IMG/VR virus record: IMGVR_UViG_3300017527_000306
Span: 1 to 34,698 of that record
Strand: one strand, 5' to 3'
DNA length: 34,698 bases
DNA from: a virus
How positions within the stretch are numbered: the stretch's first letter is position 1; each line of letters begins with the position of its first letter. The position numbers and the translations under genes are program-made. Shown here piece by piece: positions 5,834 to 13,551 of the stretch. The notes under the pieces were generated by a model, which worked only from the letters and a program-made list of their open reading frames with translations, had not been told where the DNA came from and did not search any database.

Positions 5834-7173
5834 AACTCCTTCTAAACGACATCACAATCCTACCAGACCGACACAGACAATATTTCTCCGACGATGACAT
5901 AGCGGATCTGGCTGAGAGTATGAGACTAGTAGGCCAGATCCAGCCTATTGTCGTGGACGAGCAAAACATTCTTATTGTAGGAGAGACTAGATTAAAAGCA
6001 GCTCGTCTGTTAGGTTGGAAAGAAATAGAAGTAGTTAAAAAGTCTGATATAGACGAGCTTACTTATGAACTAATGCAATTAGAAGAGAACTTAAGACGTA
6101 GAGGTCTTACTTATGTCGAAGATCTGTTTGCAAAACTCCGGTTTCATGAAATCTTCCAAGAACAAAAAGGCAAGACCTCTCAAGTCGGAGGACGAAAAGG
6201 TGGTTGGAAAGTAGAAGACACAGCAAAGCATTTAGGCATTTCTACAGGAGCCATGAGTCAAGACTTGCAATTAGCTAAGGCTATGAAGAATGACGAAGAG
6301 CTTCAACAACAACAAAGCAAAATCCAAGCTTGGCATATGTATCAGAGGAAACAACAAATAAAAGCCCGCCAGTTGCTTGCGATTATAGACTCTAAGAAAG
6401 GAGAACAGGAAAATGAATCTAGACGAGAAGATGAAAATACTAAACACAACAATGAAAATGTCGAATCTGTGTCTGAGATTAGTCCGAGCTTCACGCGACT
6501 TGGAGGTCGTATTAAGCTCTTTAACACAGATAGCAGGAGAGTTCTCAAGCGGAATAAAGGAACTAAATACCACTGTCTCATCACAGACCCCGAATGGGGA
6601 GTAGGGTTTGATAAGGAATTTGGGAATCAGTTTGATGCCTTGAATGTTACTAGGGAGGTTTTAAAACTAGCTTATGACCAACTAGAACCAGGTTCTTTAT
6701 GCTGGATGTTCTGCGCTACTAAACATTTGATAAGTGGGAAGATTTATAAACTTATTTTAGATTGTGGATATAGGCTCTTTGACCAGATTCTTCTATGGTG
6801 CAAACCAACTGTAGCACATTCAAGTCATCCTTTTGGGGAGATAAAAAACGACTACGAACCAGTTATGTTTTTTAGTAAAGGAGACCCTAGACCATTAACT
6901 AAGCCTATATTTGCAGTCCAGATATTTAAACTAAAAGGAAGAAAGTTCCACCCTAGTCAGAAACCAGTTCCTTTAATAGAAAAAATAATAGAATGCAGTA
7001 CAGTAGAGAATGAGCATATTCTAGACCCTTTTGCAGGATCAGGAAGTGTCTTGAAAGCAGCAATCCGAACCAATAGAAGGGCCACGGGTATTGAGATAAG
7101 CCATGAGTGGTATTCAGACATAGTTTTTGAACTAAAGAAAGGAGAACAAGATGACCAAAACCAGGAAACTTGA
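5830..7173 (+). CDS. ParB-like nuclease domain fused to beta-class DNA methyltransferase
   Basis: Residues 1-90 form a ParB/sulfiredoxin-type domain (GQIQPIVVDEQ, then GETRLKAARLLGW at 51-63). Residues 120-150 hold a likely helix-turn-helix (VEDTAKHLGISTGAMSQ). A Lys/Gln/Asn-rich linker leads to a methyltransferase from about 225. The catalytic motif reads DPEW (253-256) where DPPY/W is usual; HPSQKP is at 374-379 and the SAM-binding DPFAGSG at 399-405. Catalytic motif before SAM motif is the beta-class order, giving N6-adenine or N4-cytosine methylation. ATG 5830 overlaps the previous stop. It probably protects phage DNA from host restriction. Confidence 0.85.
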   Translation: MKLLLNDITILPDRHRQYFSDDDIADLAESMRLVGQIQPIVVDEQNILIVGETRLKAARLLGWKEIEVVKKSDIDELTYELMQLEENLRRRGLTYVEDLFAKLRFHEIFQEQKGKTSQVGGRKGGWKVEDTAKHLGISTGAMSQDLQLAKAMKNDEELQQQQSKIQAWHMYQRKQQIKARQLLAIIDSKKGEQENESRREDENTKHNNENVESVSEISPSFTRLGGRIKLFNTDSRRVLKRNKGTKYHCLITDPEWGVGFDKEFGNQFDALNVTREVLKLAYDQLEPGSLCWMFCATKHLISGKIYKLILDCGYRLFDQILLWCKPTVAHSSHPFGEIKNDYEPVMFFSKGDPRPLTKPIFAVQIFKLKGRKFHPSQKPVPLIEKIIECSTVENEHILDPFAGSGSVLKAAIRTNRRATGIEISHEWYSDIVFELKKGEQDDQNQET

Positions 7174-7396
7174 TATAGCTATTATTGTAGTCATCCTCTT
7201 AATAGGCTTCAGTGCTTCTCTATGGATGACATCAACGAATAATAAAATAGAAGGACTCCAGCTTCAAGTAAGTATATTGACAAGACAGCAAGAGGACCGC
7301 CAAACCCCTAGAATCCAAATCAACAGAGCTACTATTTATAATACAGATGGAGAGATAGTTCTTGAAGCATTTGAGACAAAAGAAGACGAAAAATGA
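7151..7396 (+). CDS. Membrane-anchored hypothetical protein (81 aa)
   Basis: One N-terminal transmembrane helix (about residues 8-27, LDIAIIVVILLIGFSASLWM) preceded by basic residues, so the C-terminus probably faces outward. A short coiled coil (NKIEGLQLQVSILTRQQ) and an acidic tail follow. The topology resembles small inner-membrane spanins, but it lies in the early region and no outer-membrane partner is visible. AAAGGAG precedes the ATG, inside the methyltransferase gene. Confidence 0.6.
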   Translation: MTKTRKLDIAIIVVILLIGFSASLWMTSTNNKIEGLQLQVSILTRQQEDRQTPRIQINRATIYNTDGEIVLEAFETKEDEK

Positions 7397-7998
7397 AAAG
7401 AATAAAAGCCATGCGAACCACTCCCAACATTCTACTAAACTCAGAATGGGACGCAGTTCAGGACGAGCGGTTTGAGAATGCAAACAATCTAGAATTCTTT
7501 ATTATAGACTGTGAATGCAACTGTTCTACTATGTGGAAACTAGAATACTCCCAAGGAGATCATGAAAACAGAGAGCATTCTAAACTAGATCTACCATGCC
7601 CACGGTGTTCTGTTGAACTGAGTGTAGGTGCATCACATAATAAATACATAGCACCTTCTGTTAGGATTTTAGAAACCTGGGACAATTCAACAGAAGACAT
7701 AGCTATAACTGGTTTAGTAGACCAAGAAAAAGCAAAACAAGAAGCACGGAAAGAACTCTTGAACGACAAAGATTTCAGATCCAGTCTTACATTTAATTTG
7801 AAGTTCACTTGCAAAGATAATTTGTCTCGTAACAGTCAAACATTCATGACAGCAACGGAGATTTCCAGGCACGAATTAATGCACATGAGTCAAAGTGAAC
7901 TCTTATGGCACAGACAATACATAACAGAAAGAATAGCAAACCAAATATTCCAAGCACTTTTGGAAAAAACTATACCACAGGAGACCAAACAAAAATGA
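7393..7998 (+). CDS. Cys-rich hypothetical protein (201 aa)
   Basis: Not recognised. The N-terminal third carries C40, C42, C44 and a CPRC pair (C69, C72), a likely zinc-binding site. The middle (DQEKAKQEARKELLNDKDFRSS) is helical, and the C-terminal part includes HELMHMSQSELLWHRQYITERIANQIF. Start and stop both overlap neighbours as ATGA, so it is coupled to the membrane protein before it and the RHH regulator after it. Confidence 0.6.
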   Translation: MKRIKAMRTTPNILLNSEWDAVQDERFENANNLEFFIIDCECNCSTMWKLEYSQGDHENREHSKLDLPCPRCSVELSVGASHNKYIAPSVRILETWDNSTEDIAITGLVDQEKAKQEARKELLNDKDFRSSLTFNLKFTCKDNLSRNSQTFMTATEISRHELMHMSQSELLWHRQYITERIANQIFQALLEKTIPQETKQK

Positions 7999-8201
7999 CA
8001 AAGAGAACCTTTAACGTACAAGTAAGGATAGACGAAGAACTAAACGACAAGCTAAAACAAGCAAGCAAGTTTCACGGATCTAAGGCAGAGATTATTAGAC
8101 GCGGCATTGTGCTTGCATTGGAAGAACAGAAAGAATTGAATAGGATTAGTCTTAAATTAAAACTCAGGAAAAAACAAGCTACTAAAGGAGATTTTTCTTA
8201 G
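7995..8201 (+). CDS. Ribbon-helix-helix (Arc/CopG-type) DNA-binding regulator
   Basis: Short (68 aa) with the RHH order: a strand at about 4-12 (RTFNVQVRID), helix A (EELNDKLKQASKFHG) and helix B (SKAEIIRRGIVLALEEQ), then a basic tail. RHH proteins dimerise and insert the paired strands in the major groove of short inverted repeats. ATG 7995 overlaps the previous stop and is chosen over the upstream in-frame ATG at 7905, which would add 30 unrelated residues. It is a candidate reader of the TTCAT-N3-ATGAA element found three times in this window. Confidence 0.75.
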   Translation: MTKRTFNVQVRIDEELNDKLKQASKFHGSKAEIIRRGIVLALEEQKELNRISLKLKLRKKQATKGDFS

Positions 8202-8214
8202 AAAGGAGTCTTGA

Positions 8215-8478
8215 ATGAAAACACTATTTTGTATCGCAGTTTTGTTTCTATTGTCTGGATGCGCAGACAGTGTTACGTTCGACCAGGCAAAAGTAATGAC
8301 AGAAGTCGGATTTTGGCACGGACTATGGCACGGAATTATATTTCCTTTTGCGTGGTTTGTATCGTTGTTCAGCGAATCCACCACAATCTACGCAATTTAC
8401 AACAATGGTGGATGGTATGACTTCGGGTTTTTTCTTGGTGTTGGTGGATTATCTGCTTCATTGCTTGTAACAGACTAA
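8215..8478 (+). CDS. Small lipoprotein / membrane protein (87 aa)
   Basis: A classical lipoprotein signal peptide: MKT, hydrophobic core, and lipobox LSGC with Cys16 as the lipidation site. Residue 17 is Ala rather than Asp, which in Gram-negatives would favour the outer membrane. The mature part (GFWHGLWHGIIFPFAW, NNGGWYDFGFFLG) resembles a small membrane protein family I associate with bacterial chromosomes. A surface lipoprotein in a phage early operon may block superinfection, but that is inference. AAAGGAG precedes the start. Confidence 0.75.
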   Translation: MKTLFCIAVLFLLSGCADSVTFDQAKVMTEVGFWHGLWHGIIFPFAWFVSLFSESTTIYAIYNNGGWYDFGFFLGVGGLSASLLVTD

Positions 8479-8494
8479 AAGAAAGGAGTCTAAA

Positions 8495-8647
8495 ATGAAA
8501 TGTCCAAACTGCGGAGTGCACTGGAGAAGTTTTACAGGTCAGTCTACAAACACTATAGCAGTTGGTTATTGTAGAAACTGCGGAGAAGGATTGTATTTGG
8601 TGGATTTAGTTGAGCTAATACAGGAGTCTAAGAGAAAGGAGTCCTAA
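8495..8647 (+). CDS. Zinc-ribbon peptide (50 aa)
   Basis: Begins MKCPNCG and has CRNCGEG at 26-32: two C-x2-C knuckles (C3, C6, C26, C29) separated by 19 residues, the standard zinc-ribbon layout. GAAAGGAG lies upstream. The last codons (AAGGAGTCC TAA) overlap the ribosome binding site of the next gene. Exact role unknown. Confidence 0.7.
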   Translation: MKCPNCGVHWRSFTGQSTNTIAVGYCRNCGEGLYLVDLVELIQESKRKES

Positions 8648-8648
8648 A

Positions 8649-9011
8649 ATGCTATCAGAAGAAAAGTACTCATTTGACGAAGCACCAAAGATTTCTATAA
8701 AAGAAGACGGCATTTGGAGAATATTTGCTATAACGAGATTTACCTTTAGTCCAGAAGACCCAGGTTGTATGAATCCTCCAGACAGGGCTTATCCACCTGA
8801 GCCAGCTGAGTTTTGGGTCGAAGAGGCTTTTGAGGTCTATGGTGCAGAGGAGAACCAGTTGCCTATTCAAGATGAGACACTAGACAAGCTTAATGAAGAG
8901 TGGAGCAAAGAAGTTTTTGAACAACTGTCGGACTTCGGAGCAGAACTAGAGGCTGGTAGTTATGATGATTATTGGGACAATAAATTCGAAAGGAATAGAG
9001 TAGATGGCTAA
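8649..9011 (+). CDS. Acidic hypothetical protein (120 aa)
   Basis: Not recognised. Strongly acidic, with an aromatic beta-like N-terminal half (IWRIFAITRFTFSPED, PEPAEFWVEEAFEVYG) and a helical acidic C-terminal half (LDKLNEEWSKEVFEQLSDFG). Such charge is seen in DNA-mimic inhibitors, but nothing specific supports that here. GAAAGGAGTCC precedes the ATG. It overlaps the next gene by 8 bases. Confidence 0.6.
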   Translation: MLSEEKYSFDEAPKISIKEDGIWRIFAITRFTFSPEDPGCMNPPDRAYPPEPAEFWVEEAFEVYGAEENQLPIQDETLDKLNEEWSKEVFEQLSDFGAELEAGSYDDYWDNKFERNRVDG

Positions 9012-9453
9012 ACTAGAATATCTTAAATATTTACTAAAACATAAACTATTTGTTGGAATAGAGGCAATAAAACTAAGAATGCCCATCCACGCTTTAACAC
9101 ATGACTTGTCCAAATTCCGTCCGTCAGAATTTAATCCATATTCAAAGTATTTTCCAGCATTCAGTGGAAAGACAGTTAGTAAACAGATTAAATTCGACTT
9201 CAATACAGCGTGGTTATTACACCAACACAGAAATAAACACCATTGGGACTACTGGGTTAAGTCAGACGGAAAGCCAGTTCCGATGCCACGAAAATTTATT
9301 AGACAAATGCTAGCAGATTGGAATGCAATGTCCAGGAATTTTGGCGGATCGACACAAGAATTTTATGAAAAGAACAAAAAACGCATGATACTACATCGTG
9401 ACACTAAACTGTTTGTGGAAATAGAATTCGAAAGACAACACATAGATGGCTGA
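9004..9453 (+). CDS. DUF5662-like protein
   Basis: The order of short motifs fits DUF5662, a family widespread in phages: HALTHDLSKF at 29-38, SEFNPYSKYF, AWLLHQHRNKHHWDYW, then ADWNAMSRNFGGS. The conserved His and Asp residues suggest a metal-binding or enzymatic site, but the function of the family is unknown to me. Length (149 aa) is as expected. It overlaps both neighbours by 8 bases with the same ATGGCT junction at each end. Confidence 0.7.
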   Translation: MAKLEYLKYLLKHKLFVGIEAIKLRMPIHALTHDLSKFRPSEFNPYSKYFPAFSGKTVSKQIKFDFNTAWLLHQHRNKHHWDYWVKSDGKPVPMPRKFIRQMLADWNAMSRNFGGSTQEFYEKNKKRMILHRDTKLFVEIEFERQHIDG

Positions 9454-9556
9454 GCTTATTGAAGCAAACGCATGGTGGCTAGTTCTGCAATTTGGTATTG
9501 CTTTTGCAGGATTAATAGGTTACTGGATTTATGTTAAGAAAGGACCAAAAGAATGA
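9446..9556 (+). CDS. Tiny single-TM protein (36 aa)
   Basis: Starts MAELIEANAWW and continues with one transmembrane span (LVLQFGIAFAGLIGYWIYV) and a basic tail (KKGPKE). The start overlaps the DUF5662-like gene by 8 bases; the stop overlaps the next start (ATGA). Size and topology recall small phage membrane effectors, but no family is recognised. Confidence 0.55.
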   Translation: MAELIEANAWWLVLQFGIAFAGLIGYWIYVKKGPKE

Positions 9557-9702
9557 AAAAACTAAACCAAGACAAAAAAGACCTAGAACTATTAAAAGAA
9601 GCCTATCAAGAAACTATGGACAAAATACACAAGTTCTGCGATACTGTATGTGAGTATAGTAGTGGTGATGTAGCTTGTGATTATTGTCCGCTTAAGAACT
9701 AG
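9553..9702 (+). CDS. Tiny four-Cys protein (49 aa)
   Basis: A charged helical N-terminal half (KKDLELLKEAYQETMDKIHK) leads to FCDTVCEYSSGDVACDYCPL, whose four cysteines (C29, C33, C42, C45) could bind one zinc ion. It is coupled to the previous gene by ATGA. The gene ends twelve bases before the DNA polymerase start. Confidence 0.55.
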   Translation: MKKLNQDKKDLELLKEAYQETMDKIHKFCDTVCEYSSGDVACDYCPLKN

Positions 9703-9714
9703 GAAGGATCTTGA

Positions 9715-12057
9715 ATGCAACCAACACAATTAAGCTCTTACAAATCTCTGCTTTCTAAATGCTCTCAGACTAAACTCGTTCTTCCTTTGTCTCTTAACTC
9801 TTTCCCTCTTGCTATTATAGGAGAGAGTCTAGGCAAGGACGAAGACAAGGAAGAACAATATTTTGTAGGAAAATCCGGCAAGTTACTAGACAAGCTTCTA
9901 AAAGAAACCGGCATTCCGCGATATACTTGTCATATTTCTAATGTCATTAAAGTTCTTATACCTCCTAAAGTAAAGAAAGAACAATATCTAAACTCCATTG
10001 GCCTGTCTACAGAATCCTTCATGCCTTATTTGATTGAAGAGCTTCAGACCGTCCAACCAAAAGCTATCTTAGCAGTAGGTGCAATAGCAATGAAAGCACT
10101 GACAGGAGAAGACGGGATTTTAAAGAAGCGTGGTTCTGTCTTAGAATGCAATCTCCTAGACAATCCAATTCCTGTCATTCCTACCCTGCATCCTTCCTTT
10201 CTATTCCGTGGTAATATGAAGCTTTATCCTATTGTAAGACATGACATTAAACGCTTTGCAGAGACAGGCTACGGGATTTCCAAGCCAGCAGAAGACTACA
10301 ATATGATAATAGATCCTACGCTTACACAATGCCTAGAGTTTCTATACGACATACAAAACAATGCATCTGCGACTTGTTTTGATATAGAGACAGTAGCAAG
10401 ACAGAATATAACTTGCATTGGATGGACCAAGGACAGAAAGAACGCTATTTGTATTCCTTTCAGATACCAAGGTCTTAAGAACAGATGGCCTAAGCATGAT
10501 CAGATTCTTTTAATAAGAGCAATGCAAGAAGTCTACAATAAACCAGGCTTAACTAAAATAGGCCAGAATATACATTATGACATGCATTATTTAAGACCTC
10601 TTTTAGGCTTCCCAAGAGAACCTATTTTCGACACAATGTACGCTCATGATCTTATAAATCCAGATTCTAAACATGATCTAGGTTTCTTAACGTCTATCTA
10701 TACCAAAATGCCATATCATAAAGACGAAGCTAAAGACTGGATGCAGAAAGACTTACCGCATGACAATATCCTCTGGGAGTATAATATAAAAGACGTAATT
10801 ACAACTCATAGAATTTACGAGAAATTAAGACAAGATCTAAAAGAAGAAGGTCTTTACGATATGTTCACTGGCTATGTTATGCCTTTTAGAAGAGTTCTTT
10901 TTGAAATGGAAACTAAAGGCATCCGCATAAATAAGGAGCTTAAAGACGAATGGACACAGTTTGTAGAAGAAGAAGAACTACCCATCGCGTTGGACATACT
11001 AGAAAAATTAGTTGGGTCCCCCATCAATCCAAACTCTTCGAAGCAAGTTGGAGAGTTCCTAACCTCATTAGGTATCCCCGTGCAGAGGACGGACAAAGGG
11101 AATTTCTCCGTCAACGAAGAGAAGCTAGACGCAATAAAAGCCCGCTTTCCGCAGCATAAGACTATTCTAGAGCAATTAGTATGCACAAGAAAACTAAAAG
11201 CAAAGTCTTTAGGAACCTATTTAAAGTCCAAAGTATCAGAAGATGGTAGAATGCGAACTAGTTATGGCACTACAGTGACAGGAAGATTGTCTTCTAAAGC
11301 AAATCACGAAGGATTAGGCAGCAATTTACAAAATCAACCAAAGGAATTCCGCCAGATGTTTATACCAGACAAAGATCAAACTTTCCTAGAGCCAGACCTT
11401 TCCCAAGCAGAAGCTTTAGTCATGGCCTATTTAATGGGCGCAGAAGAATTGAAGAAAAGAATGCAGTCTGGAGAAAAAATCCACAACATAGTAGGAGAAT
11501 GGATATATGACAAATCTTACAAAAAACTCACCCCAAAAGAATATCTTATCTCGAAGCGTACAGTACATGGGTCGAACTATGCACTGGGCGAGAGGAAGTT
11601 TGCAACTGTCATCGACAAAACAGTGGGAGAGGCGAAACAAATTCGTGCAAAATATGCACGAGTTGTACCAGAGCTGCCAAACTACCATAAACGAATCAGG
11701 GAAACTGTTGACAGAGAAAGAAGAATTACTACTCCATATGGACGAAGAAGACTTTTCACGGGTTTTATCAATGATGACGTCTATAGATCTGCATATGCGC
11801 AGACTCCGCAATCTACTGTCGTCGATACAATCAACACAGGAATCCTCGGCCTCTGGCTCATCAAACCAAAAGACATTTATCTCGCGGCTCAAGTCCATGA
11901 TAGCATACTCATCAGTTTACCCAAAGAAAAAGTAAATTGGTTCAGCAAGTATATAAAAGCTCATTTAGAAACCCTAAGAGAAATAGAAATAGAAGGAGAG
12001 ATTTTAGTAATTCCTTGTGATGTAGGAAAAACAAAACAAGACTGGTATGGAAAATAA
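9715..12057 (+). CDS. UDG-like domain / 3'-5' exonuclease / family A DNA polymerase
   Basis: Residues 30-185 resemble a family-4-type uracil-DNA glycosylase domain (IIGESLGKDED, FVGKSGKLLDKLL, IPTLHPSFLFRG), but the Cys pairs for its Fe-S cluster are missing (only C16 lies near the usual place), so catalysis is doubtful. The DnaQ-type exonuclease shows Exo I FDIET (D223, E225), Exo II GQNIHYDMHYLR (about 285) and Exo III YNIKD (about 357). The polymerase has GRLSSKANHEG, motif A EPDLSQAE (about 559-566), motif B KRTVHGSNYALGE (about 613) and motif C VHDS (about 727). This is the replicative polymerase. UDG-Pol fusions are known in SPO1-type phages. Confidence 0.93.
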   Translation: MQPTQLSSYKSLLSKCSQTKLVLPLSLNSFPLAIIGESLGKDEDKEEQYFVGKSGKLLDKLLKETGIPRYTCHISNVIKVLIPPKVKKEQYLNSIGLSTESFMPYLIEELQTVQPKAILAVGAIAMKALTGEDGILKKRGSVLECNLLDNPIPVIPTLHPSFLFRGNMKLYPIVRHDIKRFAETGYGISKPAEDYNMIIDPTLTQCLEFLYDIQNNASATCFDIETVARQNITCIGWTKDRKNAICIPFRYQGLKNRWPKHDQILLIRAMQEVYNKPGLTKIGQNIHYDMHYLRPLLGFPREPIFDTMYAHDLINPDSKHDLGFLTSIYTKMPYHKDEAKDWMQKDLPHDNILWEYNIKDVITTHRIYEKLRQDLKEEGLYDMFTGYVMPFRRVLFEMETKGIRINKELKDEWTQFVEEEELPIALDILEKLVGSPINPNSSKQVGEFLTSLGIPVQRTDKGNFSVNEEKLDAIKARFPQHKTILEQLVCTRKLKAKSLGTYLKSKVSEDGRMRTSYGTTVTGRLSSKANHEGLGSNLQNQPKEFRQMFIPDKDQTFLEPDLSQAEALVMAYLMGAEELKKRMQSGEKIHNIVGEWIYDKSYKKLTPKEYLISKRTVHGSNYALGERKFATVIDKTVGEAKQIRAKYARVVPELPNYHKRIRETVDRERRITTPYGRRRLFTGFINDDVYRSAYAQTPQSTVVDTINTGILGLWLIKPKDIYLAAQVHDSILISLPKEKVNWFSKYIKAHLETLREIEIEGEILVIPCDVGKTKQDWYGK

Positions 12058-12061
12058 ACTA

Positions 12062-12223
12062 AAGAACTCCCTAAGCAAAAGCAAAGAGACTGCCTCAGTA
12101 ATTTGTCAAAGAGCATTGAAATGAATCCAGTCTCTAAGCCAAGTAGCTGAATCTCCTGGTAACTTTATTAGACTAACAGTGGGAACTTTATTGTCTAGAA
12201 GATTGCAGGAGAGGGGAGTTTTT
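12062..12223 (+). ncRNA. Candidate structured leader RNA (three-way junction)
   Basis: The 187-base gap before the formyltransferase holds nested complementarity. P1 is AAAGAACTCC-C (12062-12071) with 12214-12223, including one G-U. P2 is AGAGACTG (12085-12092) with CAGTCTCT (12128-12135). P3 is CTCCTG (12153-12158) with CAGGAG (12206-12211), capped by TAGAC/GTCTA (12169-12173/12193-12197). P3 abuts P1 with one base between, as in coaxially stacked riboswitch junctions. AACTTTATT occurs twice inside P3. It ends six bases before the gene's ribosome binding site, so it could control translation. Not matched to a known class; folded by eye. Confidence 0.4.
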
Positions 12224-12244
12224 AAAAAAGAAAGGAGTTTACAC

Positions 12245-12967
12245 ATGAAGAAAATAGGACTAATAACGTATCAACACACACATTTAAAAACAGAACAAGT
12301 AGTTGAGTCATTGATTCGACAGGATTTGGGCTATAGTTATCATTTTTACGCATTGCCTTTTGTCAATAAAGTAGCAAAACCAAAATTAATCACACACAGA
12401 CCAGATCAAGCAAATGCTATAAACGCATTTGATTTAGCAAAACAATATAGCATTCCGTATAAAACTTGTGTTTTAGATACTGATATAGACAACAACTGTG
12501 ATGTTTACCTAATCCTAGGTGCAGGAATATTGTCAAAAAAATGTATTGAAGGGAAGAGAATAATTAACTGCCATCCTGGGATTATTCCAGACTGCCGTGG
12601 ATTGGATGCGTTTAAGTGGGCTATTGTAAAAGAAAAACCATTAGGAGTAACTTTGCATTATATTGACGAAAAGATAGACGCCGGAGAGATAATAAAAATA
12701 ATACCAACACAAGTGTACTTGTCCGATACACTAGAAAGGTTGGCCCGTAGGCATTATGAAAATGAAATTGAGACTTTAGCTAATTTTCATAGATATGTTA
12801 AAAAAGAAAACAAAGACAGTGGTGTGATGACTTTAAAATATGAAATGGATACAGTGACAGGATTTCCTGCATTTTTAGATAAATACAGCCAAAGGTGGGA
12901 CAACTTATATGATGATATTTGGGAGAGAGATTTAAGCGAAACACGAATCGCAAAAGTAGAAAAGTGA
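12245..12967 (+). CDS. Formyltransferase (Formyl_trans_N / GART-like fold)
   Basis: A 240-aa protein with the formyltransferase active site: IINCHPG at 106-112 gives the catalytic Asn108 and His110, and DAGEII supplies Asp145, the N-H-D triad of GART and methionyl-tRNA formyltransferase. GVTLHYIDEKIDAG is the usual second motif. These enzymes use 10-formyl-tetrahydrofolate to formylate an amine. It lacks the C-terminal tRNA-binding domain of Fmt, so the substrate is more likely a nucleotide or amino-sugar. ATG 12245 follows GAAAGGAG; the longer in-frame start would begin inside the structured leader. Confidence 0.85.
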   Translation: MKKIGLITYQHTHLKTEQVVESLIRQDLGYSYHFYALPFVNKVAKPKLITHRPDQANAINAFDLAKQYSIPYKTCVLDTDIDNNCDVYLILGAGILSKKCIEGKRIINCHPGIIPDCRGLDAFKWAIVKEKPLGVTLHYIDEKIDAGEIIKIIPTQVYLSDTLERLARRHYENEIETLANFHRYVKKENKDSGVMTLKYEMDTVTGFPAFLDKYSQRWDNLYDDIWERDLSETRIAKVEK

Positions 12968-12980
12968 AAGGAGCTTAAAA

Positions 12981-13178
12981 ATGACAAAGCCAGGCCAGAA
13001 TATGTCCACTAGAAACGAACTAAAAGCTCTTGAAAAACCAAAGCATAAAAGAATCTGCACTGTCTGCGGCAAGAATGCTTATCCGAATTATTTTTTCTGT
13101 CCTGATTGTCATGCAAGAAGAAGCTTGGCTAGAGATAGTGGATTGAGTATCTATACTATGAATGGAGGGTGGAAATAA
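12981..13178 (+). CDS. Zinc-ribbon protein (65 aa)
   Basis: Two C-x2-C knuckles, ICTVCGKNAYP (C26, C29) and FFCPDCHARR (C40, C43), form a zinc ribbon between a basic N-terminal tail and a short C-terminal extension. GTGAAAGGAG precedes the ATG. It overlaps the ribosome binding site of the next gene. Probably a nucleic-acid binding accessory protein. Confidence 0.65.
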   Translation: MTKPGQNMSTRNELKALEKPKHKRICTVCGKNAYPNYFFCPDCHARRSLARDSGLSIYTMNGGWK

Positions 13179-13179
13179 G

Positions 13180-13551
13180 ATGCAAACTAAAGTCTCCGAT
13201 TGGCAAATAGTAGGTCTTGTTGTCGACAAAATGTCCTCTAAAGGATTTTACACTAATCTAGCAGAGTATCCTTCTGTTTGGAAAGCCGAGTTTTGGTACT
13301 ATGGTTATCCGACAATTTGTGAGGATGCAGATTTAAATATTGCAGTTCAAAATGCAGCAGAAAAAGCTCTGGATGAAATGGAGTTTAATAAAATTAAAAG
13401 AGACGAGTGGAAGAAAAGTGCAGAAGAAGGACTAGAAGAAGGTAGACAAAAGACTGCCAAACAAGGAACAGACAAAGAACTAGCAGTTAAGCTTTTAGTT
13501 GCAGCAGCGCAGCAGGGATTGGATTTGAAGGAGTTAATTAAAAAGAAATAA
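13180..13551 (+). CDS. Hypothetical protein (123 aa)
   Basis: Not recognised. ATG 13180 is preferred over 13162 because GGAGGG lies about ten bases upstream and the previous gene ends at 13178. The N-terminal half looks alpha/beta (WQIVGLVVDKMSSKGFY, WKAEFWYYGYPTICEDADLNIAVQNAAEKALDEME). The C-terminal half is helical and charged, ending VKLLVAAAQQGLDLKELIKKK. The stop codon touches the 18-bp palindromic element. Confidence 0.6.
   Translation: MQTKVSDWQIVGLVVDKMSSKGFYTNLAEYPSVWKAEFWYYGYPTICEDADLNIAVQNAAEKALDEMEFNKIKRDEWKKSAEEGLEEGRQKTAKQGTDKELAVKLLVAAAQQGLDLKELIKKK

Noticed and set aside
7905-7994. Longer start for the RHH regulator
   Set aside because: The extra 30 residues overlap the previous gene in another frame and have no ribosome binding site; 7995 gives a normal RHH length with ATGA coupling.
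12058-12244. tRNA, tmRNA or group I intron in the gap before the formyltransferase
   Set aside because: No cloverleaf, T-loop or intron core sequence could be aligned; a leader RNA fits the helices better.
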